The notes below the pieces were generated by a model. It ran no database searches, was not told where the DNA came from, and saw nothing but the letters and a program-made list of their open reading frames with translations. A stretch of 64,000 nt of DNA from Candidatus Azobacteroides sp. (GTDB taxonomy: Bacteria; Bacteroidota; Bacteroidia; Bacteroidales; WRGA01), in the NCBI GenBank assembly GCA_021201815.1, contig JAJQEC010000066.1:46258-110257 (forward strand). Reading direction: 5' to 3'. Numbering within the stretch: position 1 is the stretch's first letter; each line of letters starts with the position of its first letter. The position numbers and the translations under genes are program-made. Positions 44,153 through 53,674 of this stretch are shown piece after piece.

Positions 44153-44998
44153 CTATTCTTCATCTTCGTCATTTTCTTCTTCTACATATTCCCGGGACAA
44201 TACTTTCTCTATATCTGCTATCTCTTTTTCGTAGTTACTTTTACTGGTTAAACGGTCAATACTCAGGCAGGCTTCTTTTAATGAAGACAATATGATACGT
44301 TCTGTTTCATCCGCACCGACTTCCGGATTCTCTAAAAACCATTCCAGTTCGTCTTCAAAATCTCTTTTTACAGCGTTATAAAAATTAAGAGCTACATCCG
44401 GCTGCCCGATCCGTTCCTTTATGTCCGCAGCCCTTAACATATCCGGTCCTACCTCTTCTTTGTAATGTCCCATAATTGACAGGGTAACCTGGGTACGTAA
44501 TATAGTCACTAAGTGTTCCCTGTTCAGGTCTTGTTTTTCCTTATAATAATAAATCAAAGAGCCCAACCCGCTACGTATACCCGCAGCTTCCATCCACACC
44601 ATTGCATTGATAGAATTAGCGGGATACCCGTTTGCCTGTTTCCGAATATCTTTTACTAATCCGGGTAGAGAATCCACTACCTTATCTGCTACCTGTTGAA
44701 GAAGGTTTTCATATTGTTCGTTTACATCCAATGCAACTACCACCCGGATAAGGGAATTTATCAGAAGGCTGCAATCTGTCCGGATCGTAGTTAAATCCTG
44801 ATTTTCCAGGGTTTCAGAGAATGAACCGGTAAAAAGTTCCTTTAGCACATTTTCTAATACGTTTTCCGGATGTTCATTACCGGAAAGGAAATCGAGTAAC
44901 TCGGTTATCCGGTTTTCAAGAATCATATCCCAGATGAGTTTCCGGTCATTATCAAAAAAGCTTTTCAAATTGTCTGTAAGCCTAAGCTGATGAGTCAT
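44153..44998 (-). CDS. Helical protein of unknown function with acidic tail
   Basis: A 281-residue cytosolic protein, almost all alpha-helix, ending in an acidic run (EYVEEENDEDEE). No domain is recognised. It contains paired helices such as WDMILENRITELLDFLSGNE and NREHLVTILRTQVTLSIMGH. It is encoded alone, converging on the terminator of the nucleoside operon. Low-complexity acidic tails of this sort can mediate protein-protein contacts, but no function can be assigned. Confidence 0.7.
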   Translation of the reverse strand: MTHQLRLTDNLKSFFDNDRKLIWDMILENRITELLDFLSGNEHPENVLENVLKELFTGSFSETLENQDLTTIRTDCSLLINSLIRVVVALDVNEQYENLLQQVADKVVDSLPGLVKDIRKQANGYPANSINAMVWMEAAGIRSGLGSLIYYYKEKQDLNREHLVTILRTQVTLSIMGHYKEEVGPDMLRAADIKERIGQPDVALNFYNAVKRDFEDELEWFLENPEVGADETERIILSSLKEACLSIDRLTSKSNYEKEIADIEKVLSREYVEEENDEDEE

Positions 44999-45059
44999 AT
45001 TTCTATTTTAATTGGTTTATGGATAAGTAAAAGTAATAATATAATTCATATCTGGGCAC

Positions 45060-45389
45060 GGACAGCCAGAACAAATTCTGGTATGAGTATGTAAAGGGTT
45101 TATACTGGCTGGACTTCTCACGTGTATGTTTCGGAAGATAAAAAGCAGGCTGTATTTTTGCCTATAGCCTGTATATTATGGCAGAACCACTTACTTTCAG
45201 CCAATCCTACGTGGACTGGACCCCGACAAAAGATATAAGATAAAAGAACGAAATACCGCAAACGACACCTCTGACTTCCAGGGAAATAACAAAACCTTTA
45301 CAGGTGATTACCTAATGAAGGAAGGAGTGCATCTAAATCTTAATTTACCTTTTGAAAGTATGGCGCTACTCCTTGAAGAGGAAGAATAA
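45060..45389 (+). pseudogene. Decayed C-terminus of a GH36 alpha-galactosidase
   Basis: The frame from 45177 to the TAA at 45387-45389 reads YGRTTYFQPILRGLDPDKRY, then KIKERNTANDTSDFQGNNKT and FTGDYLMKEGVHLNLNLPFE, the end of a GH36-type alpha-galactosidase. Upstream the matching sequence continues in other frames: YVSEDKKQAVF (45125-45157) and FAYSLY, with shifts near the T-run at 45055-45059 plus 100 (45155-45159) and at 45174. No start or catalytic part remains. It is a remnant of a once larger gene. Confidence 0.8.
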
Positions 45390-45478
45390 CATTAGAAGAA
45401 ACAAATTTAAATTTCTCCTTTATTTCTTTAAGTAGTTTTCGACCAGGATGCAGCCTTATGCTATCCCTGACTTTGGCT

Positions 45479-45961
45479 TTATTCCTGATCTGCAAACTTC
45501 TGCTTTTTAGAAAGCCGGATAAGTGTTTTTGCGATTCTGTCTACCTTTGTCTGGTCTGTTTTTGCAGCATAAATCCACTTAATGTAATGATGTTGTTCGT
45601 TTTCTTTAAGGGAATGGAAGAACTTCAACGCTTCAGGTTCATCTTCCAAGCACATCAGGAATTCTTTCGGAATTTCCAGCGGTTCATTGTCGGAATATAA
45701 AACTACATGTACACAATCGCCTGCCTGTTTCTGTATCTTTTTCCGTATTTCCGCTTTTACAGGAAGAAACAGTTCGCCGTTACCAAATGGCATTAAATGA
45801 TATTTTTTGATTTCAAATCCATCAATGGTACCTTTCACTTTCACCCAACCGAAAGGAGCATTTTTGTCCGGTAACACTTCAGGAAGAGAAGCATAGGTCC
45901 AACCGCTTTTTCCAGGAAATTTTTCAAGCAAACATATTTTATCTACCAATGGATTTTCCAT
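45479..45961 (-). CDS. YdeI/OmpD-associated family protein (DUF1905)
   Basis: A 160-residue cytosolic protein with a DUF1905 beta-barrel at 10-95 (WTYASLPEVLPDKNAPFGWV, MPFGNGELFLPVKAEIRKKI) and a YdeI-like helical end (FFHSLKENEQHHYIKWIYAA, VDRIAKTLIRLSKKQKF). The family is widespread, and its biochemical role is not established. A promoter box lies directly upstream. It is monocistronic by appearance. Confidence 0.85.
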   Translation of the reverse strand: MENPLVDKICLLEKFPGKSGWTYASLPEVLPDKNAPFGWVKVKGTIDGFEIKKYHLMPFGNGELFLPVKAEIRKKIQKQAGDCVHVVLYSDNEPLEIPKEFLMCLEDEPEALKFFHSLKENEQHHYIKWIYAAKTDQTKVDRIAKTLIRLSKKQKFADQE

Positions 45962-45977
45962 ACATCTGTATTTGTTA

Positions 45978-45985
45978 CAAATATA
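45978..45985 (-). promoter_or_regulatory. -7 promoter box of the YdeI-family gene
   Basis: TATATTTG on the minus strand, 17 bases upstream of the ATG, matches TAnnTTTG. No good -33 TTTG is seen at 19-21 bp. Confidence 0.4.
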
Positions 45986-46079
45986 TGATTTTTTAATATA
46001 TGGCCATTGGATTTTCGGAGGAATTGCAAGGCATTTTTTTGTGGAGGAAGGAAGTAGAGGGTTATGACCAAACCCCTCC

Positions 46080-46216
46080 CCTTTGACGAAGTCAAAGGTA
46101 CTCCCCTTCTCCGAGGGGAGAGGGGGTGCATTGCTTATCTCCGGGTATATACAAAAGGTAAAATACCAGCGACTCTTCCCTTCCTTGAAGGGAAGTACCT
46201 TTTCCTACGGAAAAGG
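46080..46216. repeat. Cluster of four short perfect hairpins
   Basis: CCTTTGAC-GAA-GTCAAAGG (46080-46098), CTCCCC...GGGGAG (46101-46120), CTTCCCTT-CCTTG-AAGGGAAG (46175-46195) and CCTTTTCC-TAC-GGAAAAGG (46198-46216) follow one another between a divergent and a convergent gene. They look like a pyrimidine-rich dispersed intergenic repeat of the host, distinct from the CCGTGGGC family. Confidence 0.7.
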
Positions 46217-46315
46217 GGTAGGGTTAACCCACGGTTAAACAGTCAGAAAAAAAAGCTGACCAAAACCGGAGAAAACAAAGAAATAACCTTACTTTTCCCT
46301 TATCATCTTGTTTTT

Positions 46316-49300
46316 TTATAAACTCATTTTCTTTGTGTGATCTTCCCTTACTGTCTTCGTCCTGACCATATACACTCCGGTCTTTACTTCCGGGTATAAT
46401 GTAGTGCTTGTCGAGAAAACATTGTTTTTCTTGTATATAAGTTTTCCTGAAACATCGAAAACAGATACTTCAATGATATCACAGGCAGGAGAATTTACAA
46501 TGATACTCTTATTATACTGATAACAATATACACCGTTGTCTACCAAACTACTTTGTGTAATTTCCGAACCATTGTTCCTCAAATAAAGGTAGAAACGACC
46601 TTCATTGTTTTCCAGCATATCTCTTTCAAAGAAAATTTGATTTGATTCCTTTAAATCATATCTTTTATCTTCTTTACTGTCAATTAAAAAGATTTCTGAA
46701 AATGCACTTAACTTATCGGTCCCTTCAACAGTAATGGTAGCAGGTCCACTTAGCTTCGTTTTAATTCCTATCGGAATAATTTTTTCCGATACATCTGTAT
46801 TCAGGCTATTTATTTCTAATGCTGTTTCATCCGATACGGTATATATATCGACCGGCAAAAATTTCTCATGAATAAGTTCGAGACTTTTTTCATCGGAAAA
46901 CAATTTATAAATATCCTCACCCGGATCGTATTCATCTGAGGCCAATGAAGATAAAACAACTAACGCAGTATTTTCTTTATCGCCCATATTTAATTGTACT
47001 CTCACCACATTTTCTTGATTACTACTTTTCCTAGTGCTTCGGAGATTATTCATATCCGGTGCAATTGAAAGATGTTCCGGTATAAAAGCCAATGAAGGGG
47101 TATCTTCCTTAAGATGGATAATAAATGACTCCATAGGACGGATAAGAGTTTCGGAACCTTCTATTTCCAAAGCCGGCATATGTTCTGTTGAAAGGTAGGT
47201 CTGGTAATTAACTCCATCAAATATTCTGAAATAGGGTTGTATTAAATCCAGATTGTCTTCAACGAACATCTTAAAATCGACATACGACATAAGAGGATTA
47301 CCAATAGCGACTGAATTTCCGGCTATCATTTGACCATTTAAAGCAGACAGTGAAGAAATATCAATCTGTTCAACAAGCCTTAGATTGTTATCAATAATCG
47401 TTTTCAACGCATCCGTTTCATAAATAAACCGGTACCGGTGGTCACCTCCCCAGTGGTCGGTGTAAGCTTCCCTTCCCAGACGTTTTTTATTTTCATTTGT
47501 CCATGTAATACTATCCATTGCTTCTTCATTTCCCCGGAAAAGCTGAAATGGAGCATATTCATCCCCGGCACTATTATCAGTTACCCATTCTCCATTATCT
47601 TCATAATGATACATGTATGTTATTTCCTCTCCATCAGCAGTAAGACGGGGAAATCTATAGGTACCATCAAAAGAACTTCCATTTTCTCCGAAGTTGATCA
47701 CAAAACTCTGTCCAAGGGTTAATCTGTCTTTCAGGTTATTCAGAGGTGTTGAAAAATCCCCGACAGAAATAGGGGTTTCCCCATCCATATCGGAATTTGC
47801 TTTAAAATATCGTAAGTAAATACGCGGGTCAATACCGGCATAGGATCCCCAACTAGTGTCGGCATGGTAGTCGGCTGTATAAAGATACTTAAGAGGGGCA
47901 GAAATCATCGACCATATATTTGTTTCAGGTGAAAACTCGACAAAGGCTCTCCGGTAATGTAATTTATGAATTTTTCCAACGGATGCCCCATGTTGAAATG
48001 TAATGTCCCGACATTCATTTCCGTCACTAAGGACAGGATAATGGGAAGCATTAGAAGTGATTACTACGTCCGTACACCAGATTGGGCTTCCTTCCCCATC
48101 GGGGGTTTCCCAGTTATCTTTATTGTTCCAGTCTTCCGCAGCATCTCCGGTTACTGAATTATTCGGCTTCCAGTATGCTAAATCCGGACTTACTACTGTT
48201 TGAAAGGTAAATACATCTCCTCCCACATGTTCAATAGTATATGTATTCTCTCCGGCTACTGCTTCATGAAATGTAATGATGATCGCATTTTCCGTGGGAT
48301 CGTATGTTTTCGTCAAATTAGACATCGAACCACTGCTTTTTGTAAATGTATAGTTATTCGGATTTGTATCTAACGATTCCCCACCTGTTTCATCTTTTCT
48401 GATGACTACCTGAACAGGACATGAGACACAAGAGGCATCTATGGTAAGCTGGAAAGGACACACAGTGATGTAAATATTTGCAGAGTCATGTGAACCGCCT
48501 TCTTCTATAATCGTATAATTAATAACGGGCACCTCTCCCAAAAAATCGGGTGTGGTCTGTAGTACAAGTGTTCCATCGGCAGCAATGGTTAATACACCTA
48601 TTCTATTATTACTTGCATCCGTAACAATGACTCTTTCACCTACCGCATATTTTACACTGTTTATTTCGTAAAAACTAACTGTCACGACTCCGCTTTCTAT
48701 TGCTCCTTCTCCCGAATGGGCTTTATCATTATATAAAATATTATATTCAATACGCGAACCGGGTGTTGTGAGGATTTCATCATCATAAGCCAGGGGTCGT
48801 TTTTCCGGACCAAGGCAGTCTTCACTGATCTCAATGATTGTTATTTCATTTGAAATCATCGGGTTGTCGGAGGTAGTACTTGTGTAAACATATAATTTAT
48901 ATGTACCAGGTGTTGTGCTGGTATAAGTAGGATTGGTAGAAGCACCGGGAGCATTTACATATTCCATACTCTCGTTACGTATTTTCCACTGAAACAAATA
49001 TTTATCTGTAGGATATGCATCTAGTATAGCATTTGTCAAGGTAAAGGAAGGAGCACATTCACCGGCGGAAACATCAATTTTAATTTGTGGGACAATGGCT
49101 TTCACACTAAAGTTATCGAGTGCCAAATCATTCCCATCCCACATATATATATTATTTTTAAAAGCCAAATAGGTATTCTGACTATTCGCTCCGGCAACAA
49201 AATCTATATTATAATTGGTCCATTCACCCGTAGTATCCAGAATATTTCCTGTAGATCCGATCGTAGTAGTGCCAACAAGGAAACTTACATTGGGAGGATT

Positions 49301-49963
49301 AGAATTTTTATTAAGCCGCGCGATATCCACACTTAACCGATACGCCTGTCCGGGAACTAAATCAATATTTTCCTGATAAAAAATATCTGCACTGGTACTG
49401 GCATTTACAATCAGGAAGAAATTACTGGGATTGTTAAAATCTGTTTCATATTTATTATAAACAACATTCCATGTTACCCCATTAAGAGATTCCGGATTAA
49501 ACATTCCGTTAGTGGAAGTTGCGACAATATAGCCATCGGAATCCGGTGCAAGAGGTACCTGAGTATTACTTTCTACAGTCCCATTTGTTTTTGGGAAAAA
49601 AATAGGATCTGACCCTCTGGAGGCAGTCATACCCCATGTATAGGTAGTCTTATTTCCTAAAGAATATCCTATTGTCACACCAGGATTGACTTTATCTTCC
49701 ACATTTCCAAAAACATAATTCCAGCCTGAGTACGCCTCCTTTATCGGTTGATAGTGCACCGGAATATCTTTTCCTGCATTATTAGGGTAAATACTTTTAC
49801 TACGGGAATTCGGCTGATCCAGATCATCGCCGTTTATACCGTCTGCAATTGTTCCGAAAGAACCGTCAGGAAACAATTCCGGCCCGTAAATCTGGGAACA
49901 CAGAATACTGGCATAGCCAAACACGATAAGAAATAATATCGTTTTTTTTGTATTGTTTTTCAT
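46316..49963 (-). CDS. Large secreted adhesin-like multidomain protein with T9SS tail
   Basis: A 1,215-residue protein. Signal peptide 1-22. Residues about 25-290 form a carbohydrate-binding-like jelly roll (GPELFPDGSFGTIADGINGD; LVPGQAYRLSVDIARLNKNS). An Ig/PKD-like part with QIKIDVSAGECAPSF and a cadherin-like repeat (SGVVTVSFYEINSVKYAVGE) follow, then a long beta-rich region with DWNNKDNWETPDGEGSPIWC. The end (VSVFDVSGKLIYKKNNVFST ... YMVRTKTVREDHTKKMSL) is a T9SS sorting domain. No catalytic motif is visible; surface attachment or matrix function is inferred. It is monocistronic. Confidence 0.8.
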   Translation of the reverse strand: MKNNTKKTILFLIVFGYASILCSQIYGPELFPDGSFGTIADGINGDDLDQPNSRSKSIYPNNAGKDIPVHYQPIKEAYSGWNYVFGNVEDKVNPGVTIGYSLGNKTTYTWGMTASRGSDPIFFPKTNGTVESNTQVPLAPDSDGYIVATSTNGMFNPESLNGVTWNVVYNKYETDFNNPSNFFLIVNASTSADIFYQENIDLVPGQAYRLSVDIARLNKNSNPPNVSFLVGTTTIGSTGNILDTTGEWTNYNIDFVAGANSQNTYLAFKNNIYMWDGNDLALDNFSVKAIVPQIKIDVSAGECAPSFTLTNAILDAYPTDKYLFQWKIRNESMEYVNAPGASTNPTYTSTTPGTYKLYVYTSTTSDNPMISNEITIIEISEDCLGPEKRPLAYDDEILTTPGSRIEYNILYNDKAHSGEGAIESGVVTVSFYEINSVKYAVGERVIVTDASNNRIGVLTIAADGTLVLQTTPDFLGEVPVINYTIIEEGGSHDSANIYITVCPFQLTIDASCVSCPVQVVIRKDETGGESLDTNPNNYTFTKSSGSMSNLTKTYDPTENAIIITFHEAVAGENTYTIEHVGGDVFTFQTVVSPDLAYWKPNNSVTGDAAEDWNNKDNWETPDGEGSPIWCTDVVITSNASHYPVLSDGNECRDITFQHGASVGKIHKLHYRRAFVEFSPETNIWSMISAPLKYLYTADYHADTSWGSYAGIDPRIYLRYFKANSDMDGETPISVGDFSTPLNNLKDRLTLGQSFVINFGENGSSFDGTYRFPRLTADGEEITYMYHYEDNGEWVTDNSAGDEYAPFQLFRGNEEAMDSITWTNENKKRLGREAYTDHWGGDHRYRFIYETDALKTIIDNNLRLVEQIDISSLSALNGQMIAGNSVAIGNPLMSYVDFKMFVEDNLDLIQPYFRIFDGVNYQTYLSTEHMPALEIEGSETLIRPMESFIIHLKEDTPSLAFIPEHLSIAPDMNNLRSTRKSSNQENVVRVQLNMGDKENTALVVLSSLASDEYDPGEDIYKLFSDEKSLELIHEKFLPVDIYTVSDETALEINSLNTDVSEKIIPIGIKTKLSGPATITVEGTDKLSAFSEIFLIDSKEDKRYDLKESNQIFFERDMLENNEGRFYLYLRNNGSEITQSSLVDNGVYCYQYNKSIIVNSPACDIIEVSVFDVSGKLIYKKNNVFSTSTTLYPEVKTGVYMVRTKTVREDHTKKMSL

Positions 49964-50277
49964 ACGTTATTTTTATTCACACATTGGTTAATAAGTTAAA
50001 ATTTAATTAAATCGTATCTTCTGATTAAAAAAATCGATAGATTATATATCTAACACCTATTTTTATTACAAGAGATAATTAGAGAGTTATTCCTTTATAA
50101 TCAGTAAAATTTTCGCCAGATGGTTAATTTCCGGCATTACTACACTGAGAGCTTGGTAAATCTATTTATCACTAGAAACCAACATCTATAGCAAAGAAAA
50201 TAAAGGCATTTTTTATTTACTTTAATTGATAGTGATATAACAAAATAAAATGTAAAAGAGTTTTCAGCCGGGAATTC
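49964..50277. other. AT-rich upstream region of the adhesin-like gene
   Basis: About 310 bp without a gene. It presumably holds the promoter of the minus-strand adhesin-like gene, but no TAnnTTTG box is evident. Confidence 0.3.
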
Positions 50278-50530
50278 AGCCGTGTGAGATACAACCGTGT
50301 ACTGAGGCAGCACGGATAGGAATATATCGCCGCTACGCGGCTGCAGGAAAAGCTCAAAGAATAAAATGCGGGAAATATCTTACAAACTATCGGTTTTCCA
50401 CCATGAAAAAGGGTAGCCCAATAATATCCGATAAAAAAGAAAGGCATTACCAAAAAGCCACGTGAGTGGCGTCACATCATTAGCCGTGCTGCCTCAGCAC
50501 ACGGTTAGGAACATGCCGCTACGCGGCTTA
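50278..50530. repeat. Full-length REP/MITE-like element with extra half copies
   Basis: A 210-bp element at 50295-50504 has both inverted ends (head CCGTGTACTGAGGCAGCACG; tail GCCGTGCTGCCTCAGCACAC). A truncated head at 50278 precedes it, and an extra GCCGCTACGCGGC hairpin at 50515-50528 follows. It separates the adhesin-like gene from sbcC. Confidence 0.85.
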
Positions 50531-50587
50531 AAAAAAGGAATTTTACCCCCTTATATAGATAAGACAGGCTTTACTTTCTGCCCTCTC

Positions 50588-53500
50588 CTACCCCACCACT
50601 TGTATGGTACTTCTTCCGTTTGTCAATTTCACAACCTGTATCTGTGTGGTTATCCGTTCCTTCATTTCCTCAACATGAGAGATAACTCCAATTTTCCTTC
50701 CCTGGGTCTGAAGATTATCCAACGCATCCATTGCAATACTTAATGTATCAATATCCAATGCACCGAACCCTTCATCAATAAATAAAGATTCTATTTTCAT
50801 GCGGTTGGATGACAGGGAAGATAAGCCCAGGGCAAGCGCCAGTGAGATCAGAAAAGATTCTCCTCCTGATAAAGAGTGGACTGTCCGTACTTCCCCCAAC
50901 ATATCGTTATCGATTACCTGAAGCGCTAGTGTACCGGCGATTTTTTCCAGTTTATACCGTTGGGTTAATTCTTGCAGATGTTTATTGGCATACGATAAAA
51001 GGACATCCAGGGTATACCCTTGTGCAATTGTTTTAAACTTGTTTCCGGAGGCTGAACCTAAAAGATCATTAAGCTTTGCCCAATTGTTATGTAATTCTGT
51101 CTTCTCATTAAGCTCTTTCTCAAATATTTTTATTTGCTCTTTCCCTCTCTGGTGGATTAAGAGGGAGGCTTTAACTTCATTAAGCCGCCGGTTTATGGTA
51201 TCTGTTTTTTCCGATATATAACCAAGCTGCTGAGAAAGTATTTCTTTGGTTTCTTCCTCTGCCGGTTTATTTTCTGACTGCATATGTTTTTTCAACTGAC
51301 CGGTTCTTTCCTGGCATGTTGTCTGACAGATCAGTTTTTTATTTTTTAATTCGTTCAGGTAACTTTTTTCCTGTTGAATCCAGGCATGTGATTTGCTCAT
51401 CAAGTCTTTCAGTAAACCGGAGGATAATTCGCAACTCCTGCTTTCTAACCATTCCTGTACGGCTGTCTCTAAGCGTTCGATTTCCCGTTTATTTAATTCC
51501 TGATCTTTCTTTAACTGATTTAATGTGCCTTCGGTTACGGATTTTTCTTTCTCTGTTTTTTCCCGCTCATTCCTACACTGTTCGTATAGGCGGGTATGAT
51601 GCTGCCGTAAATCCGAATAATATGCTTCTACTTCCTCAACACACTTATTTTTCAATAATTGTTTGCGTTGTTCTGTATATCCGTTAAATGTATCCTGTAC
51701 GGACTGTTGTACATCTTCTTTTTCTTTTAACCTGGCCCGGATAGTATCCATATTTTTATTTTCGGCATCCAGGCGGACTATAAGATTTTGAATTTGTTGA
51801 TTGTATCTGTCCAACTGCTCTTTGTTCTTATTCCACTGACATATTGTATTTGTGAGTTTTTCCTGTAAAGAGCCATTATGAAAGTCAGCCTCCCACTCAG
51901 GGATATTTGCCAGGGATTCTTTCAGTTGATTGTACGCCTCATCATATTGTTGCAGAAAGTTATCTATATGGACCTCAAATTCCGTAATCCTTTTTCTGGT
52001 TTTCTCTATATTATCCTTTGTCTGAATAATTACATCCGCATTTCTTTTCTTTTCGGATTCCAGTTCTTTTTCTGCAATCCTGTCCTGTTGTTCTTTCTGC
52101 GCCTGCAGAAGATGATGAATACTACCACATACAGGACACGGTTTTCCGTCTTCCAGCTTATTCCGTAAAGTAAGTATTTCAGTAGGTAATAACTGATTCA
52201 GCCGTTGTGTCTCCTGTTCATATTGTTCCAGCTGTTGCGTATAAGTATGAAGGACAGCCTTACTTGACTCCAGTCCGTTTAATGCATTATCACGCTGCTT
52301 TTTTAACGAACCGGAAGTACTTATCAATGAAGAGAGATAGCTTATTTGAGGAGCTATCATTTCATAATTACGATGAGCGGACAACCATTGAGAAATCTCC
52401 TCCCTTTTCTTTTTTATCTCCGCTCCTTCCTTTTTCAGGGCAGCGATATTCTGTTGCGCTTTTTCCACCTGACAGGAATATGTATTTATTTCATTCCTCA
52501 GCTCTATTCCTTTTTCCCGGGCAGCGTCTATTTTAAAATCCAGTTCTTTTGCTTCTGTCAAAGCCGGTTTTAACGCATTGTATTTTGCATCGGTTTCTTC
52601 GAGAGTGGTTCTGGCTCTTATCAGTTCGTTTTCAATCTGCGCAGCCTTATTTAAAATCTCTTTTAATTCATTTTCTTTTGACTCAATGGCAGAAACAAAT
52701 TTTGCCGTTTGAACCTGTTTATTCATTAACTCAATATATGAATCCCTTATTTCCTGTGAGACATCTATCCAGGACATATATTCATAACGCGGTGCAGCTT
52801 CTGTGATTTTTTCCTGTATCACTTGAAGTTCATTTTCAGCCTGTGCAAGTTGAAATTTCAATTGTTCCTCCTGTTTCAGCCAGTCCAGCTTTTTTGCCAT
52901 ACTGTCTTTATGAGGATATAAGCAAGCCAGTTCTTCTTCCAATTGCTGTTTTTCATTATTAAAATCCTCCAGCTCTTCCTCTGTTAATAACCGGACATCC
53001 CTAATCCGCTGACGGATCATCTCCAAGGCATTTTTAGCAGCCATAGCCTTCTGGTAAATCAAAATAGAGATTCTGGAATATATCTCCGTACCTGTCAGTT
53101 TTTCCAGTAATTCTGCTTTTTCATTCTGCCTTGCCTTAAGAAAACTGGCAAAGTCACCCTGTGCCAGTAGCACGGCCCGGGTAAACTGGTCGAAAGTTAA
53201 CCCTATTATTTCTGTTATTTTCTGTAAGATGTCTTTCTTTGTGCCCTGCTCTTGCACACCGTGAGTAAGATTTTCCAGGGAGACAGTCGTTGGTTGCAGG
53301 GTGCCATCGGACTTGTCTCTCGCTCTTCTTACCGTCCACCTGGACCGGTATTGATCGCCATTCAGGGCAATAAAATCCACTTCGGCATATCCTTCCCCAT
53401 TTCCCCGCCTTAATATATTCCTGCAATCTTGAGGAGAGATTTTATCCTGCAGGGTTTCCAAATCTTCTTTCCGGATCAGTTCGGCTTTATTCAGCCGGGG

Positions 53501-53674
53501 AGCATTATCAAACAACGCCAAACACAGCGCATCCAGAATAGTGGATTTTCCGGCACCGGTTTGCCCTGTAATGGCAAATATCCCGGCTGATTTCAGCGGT
53601 TCTGCCATAAAATCTATTTCGAACTCACCATCCAGTGAAGCTAGATTTTTTCCCCTGATCGCCATTATTTTCAT
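50588..53674 (-). CDS. sbcC: SbcC, ATPase subunit of the SbcCD nuclease
   Basis: A 1,028-residue SMC-like ATPase. Walker A is ITGQTGAGKSTILDALCLAL near residue 35. Long coiled coils flank the zinc hook CPVCGS (around residue 510). The signature LSGGESFLISLALALGLSSL and Walker B SLFIDEGFGALD are at the C-terminus. With SbcD it opens and cuts DNA hairpins and cruciforms and helps process ends. The start overlaps the sbcD stop by 4 bp (ATGA), showing translational coupling. Genomes rich in hairpin repeats, like this one, are natural substrates for the complex (known activity; relevance here is inference). Confidence 0.95.
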   Translation of the reverse strand: MKIMAIRGKNLASLDGEFEIDFMAEPLKSAGIFAITGQTGAGKSTILDALCLALFDNAPRLNKAELIRKEDLETLQDKISPQDCRNILRRGNGEGYAEVDFIALNGDQYRSRWTVRRARDKSDGTLQPTTVSLENLTHGVQEQGTKKDILQKITEIIGLTFDQFTRAVLLAQGDFASFLKARQNEKAELLEKLTGTEIYSRISILIYQKAMAAKNALEMIRQRIRDVRLLTEEELEDFNNEKQQLEEELACLYPHKDSMAKKLDWLKQEEQLKFQLAQAENELQVIQEKITEAAPRYEYMSWIDVSQEIRDSYIELMNKQVQTAKFVSAIESKENELKEILNKAAQIENELIRARTTLEETDAKYNALKPALTEAKELDFKIDAAREKGIELRNEINTYSCQVEKAQQNIAALKKEGAEIKKKREEISQWLSAHRNYEMIAPQISYLSSLISTSGSLKKQRDNALNGLESSKAVLHTYTQQLEQYEQETQRLNQLLPTEILTLRNKLEDGKPCPVCGSIHHLLQAQKEQQDRIAEKELESEKKRNADVIIQTKDNIEKTRKRITEFEVHIDNFLQQYDEAYNQLKESLANIPEWEADFHNGSLQEKLTNTICQWNKNKEQLDRYNQQIQNLIVRLDAENKNMDTIRARLKEKEDVQQSVQDTFNGYTEQRKQLLKNKCVEEVEAYYSDLRQHHTRLYEQCRNEREKTEKEKSVTEGTLNQLKKDQELNKREIERLETAVQEWLESRSCELSSGLLKDLMSKSHAWIQQEKSYLNELKNKKLICQTTCQERTGQLKKHMQSENKPAEEETKEILSQQLGYISEKTDTINRRLNEVKASLLIHQRGKEQIKIFEKELNEKTELHNNWAKLNDLLGSASGNKFKTIAQGYTLDVLLSYANKHLQELTQRYKLEKIAGTLALQVIDNDMLGEVRTVHSLSGGESFLISLALALGLSSLSSNRMKIESLFIDEGFGALDIDTLSIAMDALDNLQTQGRKIGVISHVEEMKERITTQIQVVKLTNGRSTIQVVG

